Positions 4,605-8,268 of a stretch of DNA of 8,268 bases are shown one piece after another. Positions within the stretch are counted from its first letter, which is position 1, and each line of letters starts with the position of its first letter. The translations under genes and the position numbers were made by a program. Source of the DNA: JBEEMU01 sp043778315 (lineage in GTDB: Bacteria > Bacteroidota > Bacteroidia > Chitinophagales > Saprospiraceae); assembly GCA_043778315.1 (NCBI GenBank), contig JAYWGJ010000109.1:1-8268 (forward strand), written 5' to 3'. The notes below the pieces were generated by a model that had not been told where the DNA came from, did no database searches, and saw nothing but the letters and a program-made list of their open reading frames with translations.

Positions 4605-7518
4605 ATGTATTTCGTCGTTGAGGATTTCCTTCTAATTGCAAATAGAATTTATATAAAAACGCAAAAGAATACGAATTGCCTTTTTCTAAATTTTGAGAAA
4701 TAATACCTGTGTCTTCTAATAGTTTTACTAATGCTCTCCATTCATCAGAGCGGATATATGATTTGCCCTGCAATTCATATATATTCAGGATTAATCTCCT
4801 TAGTTGAGCCTCTGTTAGCGACATTTGTCTAAAACCGTCGAGCATTGGATTTTTATTGCGAATAGTTTCTGCGAAATTCTGCAATAAATCACTTTCGGCT
4901 AACGATTTTGTAACATCTTCATAGTGCATTTTACCTGCATATTCACGTGCTGCATTACTTGCATAGTAATCGCCGCTCAATATGGTTTTTTCCTTAAATC
5001 TATCCTGCTCATAATTTTCAACGGCATCATTTAAGGCTTTTTGCATTAAGAAAATAAATGGTCGCAAACTAATTAAGTCATTTGCACTTTTAAGATTTTC
5101 ATAAAACCAATTATATGATTTTCCGAAATTAGGATTATTATTATCAACGTATTTGCCAAAAAAGCAATCTACTAAAAAAGCGATTTCGTCTTTATCGTTT
5201 TCGCCTAAACGCCCTTTACTCTGCGCTAATTGTTTTTTTATGGCAGTTATTTTTTCTATATTTTCTGAATTTGGTGTGTGGTAGAGGTAAAGCCAGTTTA
5301 TAAATTTGTTGTCTGTAATGTTGTAAACGGTTTGGAAAAAGTAGCCGAATATTTCGTTTGTTGTCCAGTCCAATGAAATAGTATTGCTGTTTAATGCGAT
5401 AATATTATTAATACTCCCTATTTTTTTGCATAAATCAGTTCTGAAAAACAGTTTTGTCTCAATATTTGTATAAGGATTCTGTTGTACCCACGTTACTAAT
5501 TTTGCTATCGGGTTGTCTGCCTTGCCCCAATTGCTTTCAGATATTATTTTATCTAAATAGTCAAAAGCAATAATAACCTCTATCTTTTTTTCTTGTAAAA
5601 TAGCATTTAATTTTCGCAAATCCTCTTCCATTTGCAGCACATTTTCTTTCTGCTGTGTATATTCTTTGAAAATATTTATAGTCGTCTCCGTTGCTGCAAT
5701 ATTGAAAGTATCTAATGGTGTTGTATAATATTCTTTAAACGTCTGCATGAGTTTATTCCAAATAAAAACAAGCCAAAAGCGTCTGTTTTTTTGTGGATCA
5801 TCAATATTAAAACCTAAATCATTAAAAGACAGAATATTGTTTTTTTCTACCATATTGATAAAACGAATATCTCGTGTTGCGTCAATATTACTAAACGCTT
5901 TTAGTTTCGCTATAAATTCTTGATTTCGTAACGATTCGTATAAAAGTGTTTTCCCTGTTCCTTTATACCCTGTAATCATAAAAATATTTTTATGAAAAAT
6001 ATCGCGCATATAATTTCTAAAATAGAAATATTTTATGTCAATATCTGCGATATTTTCTGCGTGTGTTTCTACTTTCGGATAGTGTTCACTCAAAATATCT
6101 AATATATCTTTTCGGCTAACGGGTTCTATGATATCTTGATTACTATTTTCAGGTGTAGGAATTTTATCAATTACTACTTTTTTTTTTCGCAATTCGTTAA
6201 TGCGTTCTGTTAGCGCGTTCAAAAACTGCCCACCACCATTATGTTGATAGTCAGGAAAACGATAATTGTCGGGGTCGGTGTAGTGCAATAAAATATCGCC
6301 TCTTTTGTCCATCGGCGTACCTATTTTTTGCATACGCGGAATATACTCTAATGACCAAGCGCGAAAAACAAAATCATTTCCGCTATTTCTTTTATACTCA
6401 TCTAAATTTTTCAAAAATACTTCGTGACTTTCATCTACTTCGGGCGCGATACTATTGAGCATGAAAACCTCTTTATTGAGTTGAAAGGTCGTGTCTAAAA
6501 ACTCATATAAACCAGGTTTGTGTTGTTTGCTAACGCCAAACAAGCCAACAATAACATCGGAAATACGCAAAGCAATATTATTAAACACATCATTAAAACC
6601 CGTGCGGCTGTCAAATAAAATCAAATCGGGTTCATATTTCGCAGTAATATTGTCAATAAGCCGCAAAAATTGATTGGTAATCGCTTCGGTATTTTCAAAA
6701 CCGACTCTCGCCAAACCTTGCAAATAATGGTCGAGATGCGAATCTAAATTAGGAATATAACTTGTGCCTTCGCTATTTGTATCCTCGTCACTTATATCTT
6801 CGTTGATGCTATTTGTACTTAAATTACCTGCATTCATCACATAAATTGTACCTTTTTCGCCTGCATAGCCGCTCGTATCACCTGCGGCAGTTGTAGCAAT
6901 TGTAATAGTATAATCATCTAACTTAACCTGTTTTTGTTCGGCTTCGTTTAGGTTTTGTGTATCTATTAAATACTCGATAACGCCTTGCTTTTGCGCACAT
7001 TGTTCTTCGGTCAAGCCAAATAAATTGACTAAACCTGGTGCTTCAAAATCGCAATCCAAAATAAAGACTCTTGCGTTTTCTTTTCGCGCAAAGTACGAGG
7101 CTAACGCGCCCAATGTTGTCGTGCGTCCCATACCGCCTTTATAACTATAAAAACTAAGAATAGGCGGAATATTGTCTTTCTTTTTAGGCAACGGATATGC
7201 ACCAAAAGCATTTCCAAGTCGACGCGTAACGCCCTCAAAAACATTTTTTTCTCCAAAAAAATCATTATAATATTCCTTGTCTTCGTCATATTCTTCTTTG
7301 GAAATATAACGAATTTCAAAATCGGAGAGATTTATCTTGTGTTTGCTCAAGGTTTCGCTGTCCAATTCAAACTGTTCGCTATCTTCATAAAGATATAAAA
7401 CGGTTTGATTAGTCAAGTTTTTTACAATTTTGTATTGTAAATTTATATCTTTTTTATCTTCTTTTAGTTTAAGAAGATAAGACAACATTCGTTGAATTTG
7501 TTGAAATGATTGTATCAT
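4603..7518 (-). CDS. Dual P-loop protein: KGGxGR-variant MinD/ParA-like domain plus STAND/Sll1717-like ATPase
   Basis: A 971-residue, apparently soluble protein. Residues 1-115 form an N-terminal region of unknown fold (charged helix, then VLYLYEDSEQF and a YISKEEYDEDKEYY stretch). Residues about 119-435 are a SIMIBI (MinD/ParA-type) domain: YSYKGGMGRTTT (124-135) is the deviant Walker A, keeping signature K127 but with R132 in place of the usual P-loop lysine; ILDCDFEAPG (153-162) is the second switch; and LILFDSRTG (299-307) is Walker B. Residues about 510-730 hold a second NTPase: ITGYKGTGKT (515-524) is a classical Walker A, VIIAFDYLDK (648-657) Walker B, and LFFRTDL (690-696) resembles the sensor region of STAND/Sll1717-like ATPases. 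The end (about 905-962) looks like a winged helix. Partition or septum-placement roles are unlikely given the fusion and the partner gene. KGG-x-GR variants are known from predicted bacterial conflict systems; a defence role here is inference. It starts 5 nt after the HEPN-like gene, so the two are co-transcribed. Confidence 0.85.
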   Translation of the reverse strand: MIQSFQQIQRMLSYLLKLKEDKKDINLQYKIVKNLTNQTVLYLYEDSEQFELDSETLSKHKINLSDFEIRYISKEEYDEDKEYYNDFFGEKNVFEGVTRRLGNAFGAYPLPKKKDNIPPILSFYSYKGGMGRTTTLGALASYFARKENARVFILDCDFEAPGLVNLFGLTEEQCAQKQGVIEYLIDTQNLNEAEQKQVKLDDYTITIATTAAGDTSGYAGEKGTIYVMNAGNLSTNSINEDISDEDTNSEGTSYIPNLDSHLDHYLQGLARVGFENTEAITNQFLRLIDNITAKYEPDLILFDSRTGFNDVFNNIALRISDVIVGLFGVSKQHKPGLYEFLDTTFQLNKEVFMLNSIAPEVDESHEVFLKNLDEYKRNSGNDFVFRAWSLEYIPRMQKIGTPMDKRGDILLHYTDPDNYRFPDYQHNGGGQFLNALTERINELRKKKVVIDKIPTPENSNQDIIEPVSRKDILDILSEHYPKVETHAENIADIDIKYFYFRNYMRDIFHKNIFMITGYKGTGKTLLYESLRNQEFIAKLKAFSNIDATRDIRFINMVEKNNILSFNDLGFNIDDPQKNRRFWLVFIWNKLMQTFKEYYTTPLDTFNIAATETTINIFKEYTQQKENVLQMEEDLRKLNAILQEKKIEVIIAFDYLDKIISESNWGKADNPIAKLVTWVQQNPYTNIETKLFFRTDLCKKIGSINNIIALNSNTISLDWTTNEIFGYFFQTVYNITDNKFINWLYLYHTPNSENIEKITAIKKQLAQSKGRLGENDKDEIAFLVDCFFGKYVDNNNPNFGKSYNWFYENLKSANDLISLRPFIFLMQKALNDAVENYEQDRFKEKTILSGDYYASNAAREYAGKMHYEDVTKSLAESDLLQNFAETIRNKNPMLDGFRQMSLTEAQLRRLILNIYELQGKSYIRSDEWRALVKLLEDTGIISQNLEKGNSYSFAFLYKFYLQLEGNPQRRNT

Positions 7519-7523
7519 AATGA

Positions 7524-8108
7524 TTAGATAAGTCTGAAATCTTTTAGAAGTTTTTTGGTTGCTTTATAAAATAAAATTATATCGTTTTTGGACGTATTTA
7601 CATCAAATATCAGCCCTGTACTTTCGTAAGAATAGCGTACAGATGGGTCCCATTTTGCTTGCATATCTTCTAATGTTGCATCAGTGGAGGTTAAATTTAT
7701 GTTTGTAACACCGCTTAATTTTTGCAAGTAAAGCGGTAGCGTGCAAGCATTATTCCCTGTCGTTATTTCAGTTAAAACGGCTCGACTTGAAGTTCTTGCA
7801 ATATTGATTGTAAATCTGAAATGTTTATGTAAATCTACACCAGAACCCCAATTATTTCTATCAAGATGATTATCTGCATCTACGAAACTTTTTTTAATTA
7901 AATATGTATAATTGATACCACACTCCGCCATATAGCCTGTCAGATAATAAATATTTGCCAGAATATCGATATCGTGCCATTTGTCTCTATCTCGAAAGTT
8001 TTGTGGAGAATCTAATTGTTTAATCAAGATTTCGCAAGTGCGAAAATGCCGTTTTGCGGCATCTTTGTAATGCGCAACAGTTGTTGTTGTGTTTCCGTTT
8101 GCAAGCAT
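7524..8108 (-). CDS. HEPN-like protein, partner of the dual P-loop ATPase
   Basis: A 194-residue, mostly helical, soluble protein without signal peptide. The best clue is IYYLTGYMAECGINYTYL (53-70), closely matching the helix YYLAGYAVECALKA found in one large group of HEPN-domain proteins, with the conserved Glu as E62. An earlier helix AAKRHFRTCEILIKQL (17-32), a later DLHKHF (92-97) where that group often has a histidine-bearing turn, and WDPSVRY (153-159), matching that group's W.p..RY, fit the same family. HEPN domains are often RNases, toxins or structural partners in conflict systems. The usual R-x4-6-H catalytic motif is not clearly placed: R39-x5-H45 exists but lies in the N-terminal half, so activity is uncertain. 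First gene of the operon; its TAA (7526-7524) is 5 nt from the ATPase ATG. It may be effector, regulator or substrate adaptor. Its leader is A/T-rich, with only a 7/8 promoter match at 8132-8139. Confidence 0.6.
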   Translation of the reverse strand: MLANGNTTTTVAHYKDAAKRHFRTCEILIKQLDSPQNFRDRDKWHDIDILANIYYLTGYMAECGINYTYLIKKSFVDADNHLDRNNWGSGVDLHKHFRFTINIARTSSRAVLTEITTGNNACTLPLYLQKLSGVTNINLTSTDATLEDMQAKWDPSVRYSYESTGLIFDVNTSKNDIILFYKATKKLLKDFRLI

Positions 8109-8268
8109 TTTTTTATTGAGAATAAATAATTGAAAAGTATAATTTGTTGTAAAGATGATATTTTTGATAAATTTCTTAGTGTAGGAAATCCGTTGCTATT
8201 GAAGCTGAAATAATTTTATCAAAATCTGACAAAATATTATTTTAAATATGGGTGTTACTTTTACTTTT
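8109..8268. other. A/T-rich region upstream of the HEPN-like/ATPase operon
   Basis: No gene is seen. It should hold the operon promoter on the minus strand. The nearest candidate is TACTTTTC at 8132-8139 (reading minus), one mismatch from TAnnTTTG, about 24 bp before the start codon, but no TTTG lies at the right distance behind it. The 25-bp repeat occupies 8173-8197. Sequence after it (8198-8268) does not match the interior of the left element. Confidence 0.5.
8173..8197 (+). repeat. 25-bp direct repeat, right copy
   Basis: Exact copy of 4295-4319 in the same orientation, 64 bp upstream of the HEPN-like start codon. By analogy with the left copy it may be the left terminus of another MITE or a full insertion sequence whose body runs beyond position 8268. 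Alternatively it may mark the far edge of a mobile unit carrying the operon. Confidence 0.85.

Noticed and set aside
7101..7319. A 72-codon minus-strand frame within the ATPase gene
   Set aside because: It is a shifted-frame shadow of the ATPase N-terminal region. The main frame carries the P-loop and family motifs without interruption, so there is no frameshift to explain.
4603..7518. ATPase as a plasmid-partition ParA or MinD
   Set aside because: The length, the arginine variant P-loop, the second NTPase domain and the HEPN-like neighbour do not fit. No ParB, MinE or centromere-like repeat array is present.
7974..7994. R39-x5-H45 in the HEPN-like protein as the RNase active site
   Set aside because: The spacing matches R-x4-6-H, but in HEPN folds this motif normally lies in a late helix, whereas here it precedes the YYLTGYMAEC helix. 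I left catalytic activity open.
8132..8139. Firm promoter call for the HEPN-like/ATPase operon
   Set aside because: TACTTTTC on the minus strand matches only 7 of 8 and there is no -33 TTTG at a fitting distance, so it is mentioned but not listed as a promoter.

Overview
The window looks like chromosomal DNA of a Bacteroidota (Bacteroidetes) bacterium. Three things point there. The lpxD leader carries a promoter of the Bacteroidetes type (TTTG, 20 bp, TAnnTTTG). Start codons have A/T-rich leaders without clear Shine-Dalgarno sequences. The gene set (CorA, LpxD, ExoA-like glycosyltransferase, multi-HhH ComEA-like protein) fits a Gram-negative member of that phylum. No RNA genes or CRISPR arrays were seen. 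The species cannot be named from the sequence.

Left part (1-4245), ordinary chromosomal genes. A corA-type Mg2+/Co2+ transporter gene runs off the left edge on the minus strand and is missing its C-terminal membrane part. It diverges from lpxD, which is followed 1 nt later by a family-2 glycosyltransferase gene resembling ExoA, probably one transcript for envelope lipid/glycan synthesis. Convergent to these is a membrane-anchored protein with four ComEA-type helix-hairpin-helix repeats.

Right part (4246-8268), an accessory-looking island. It holds a tight two-gene minus-strand operon: a HEPN-like protein of 194 aa, then, after 5 nt, a 971-aa protein with two different P-loop domains. The first is MinD/ParA-like with a KGGMGRTT variant P-loop; the second is a STAND/Sll1717-like ATPase with a probable winged-helix C-terminus. 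This is visibly more A+T-rich than the flanking genes. It is bracketed by a 25-bp perfect direct repeat (4295-4319 and 8173-8197). The left copy is also one end of a 203-bp MITE-like element with 21/25-matching terminal inverted repeats (4295-4497). The right copy may be the end of a second such element or insertion sequence that continues past the window.

How it may work: the ATPase plausibly senses and switches in an NTP-dependent way, and the HEPN-like partner would be effector or regulator. That makes the pair a candidate conflict/antiphage module. The domain calls rest on motifs read by eye; the defence role is inference from architecture, pairing and mobile context. A strong hairpin with a T-run and a competing upstream stem lies just past the operon's end, in the orientation of a plus-strand transcript.
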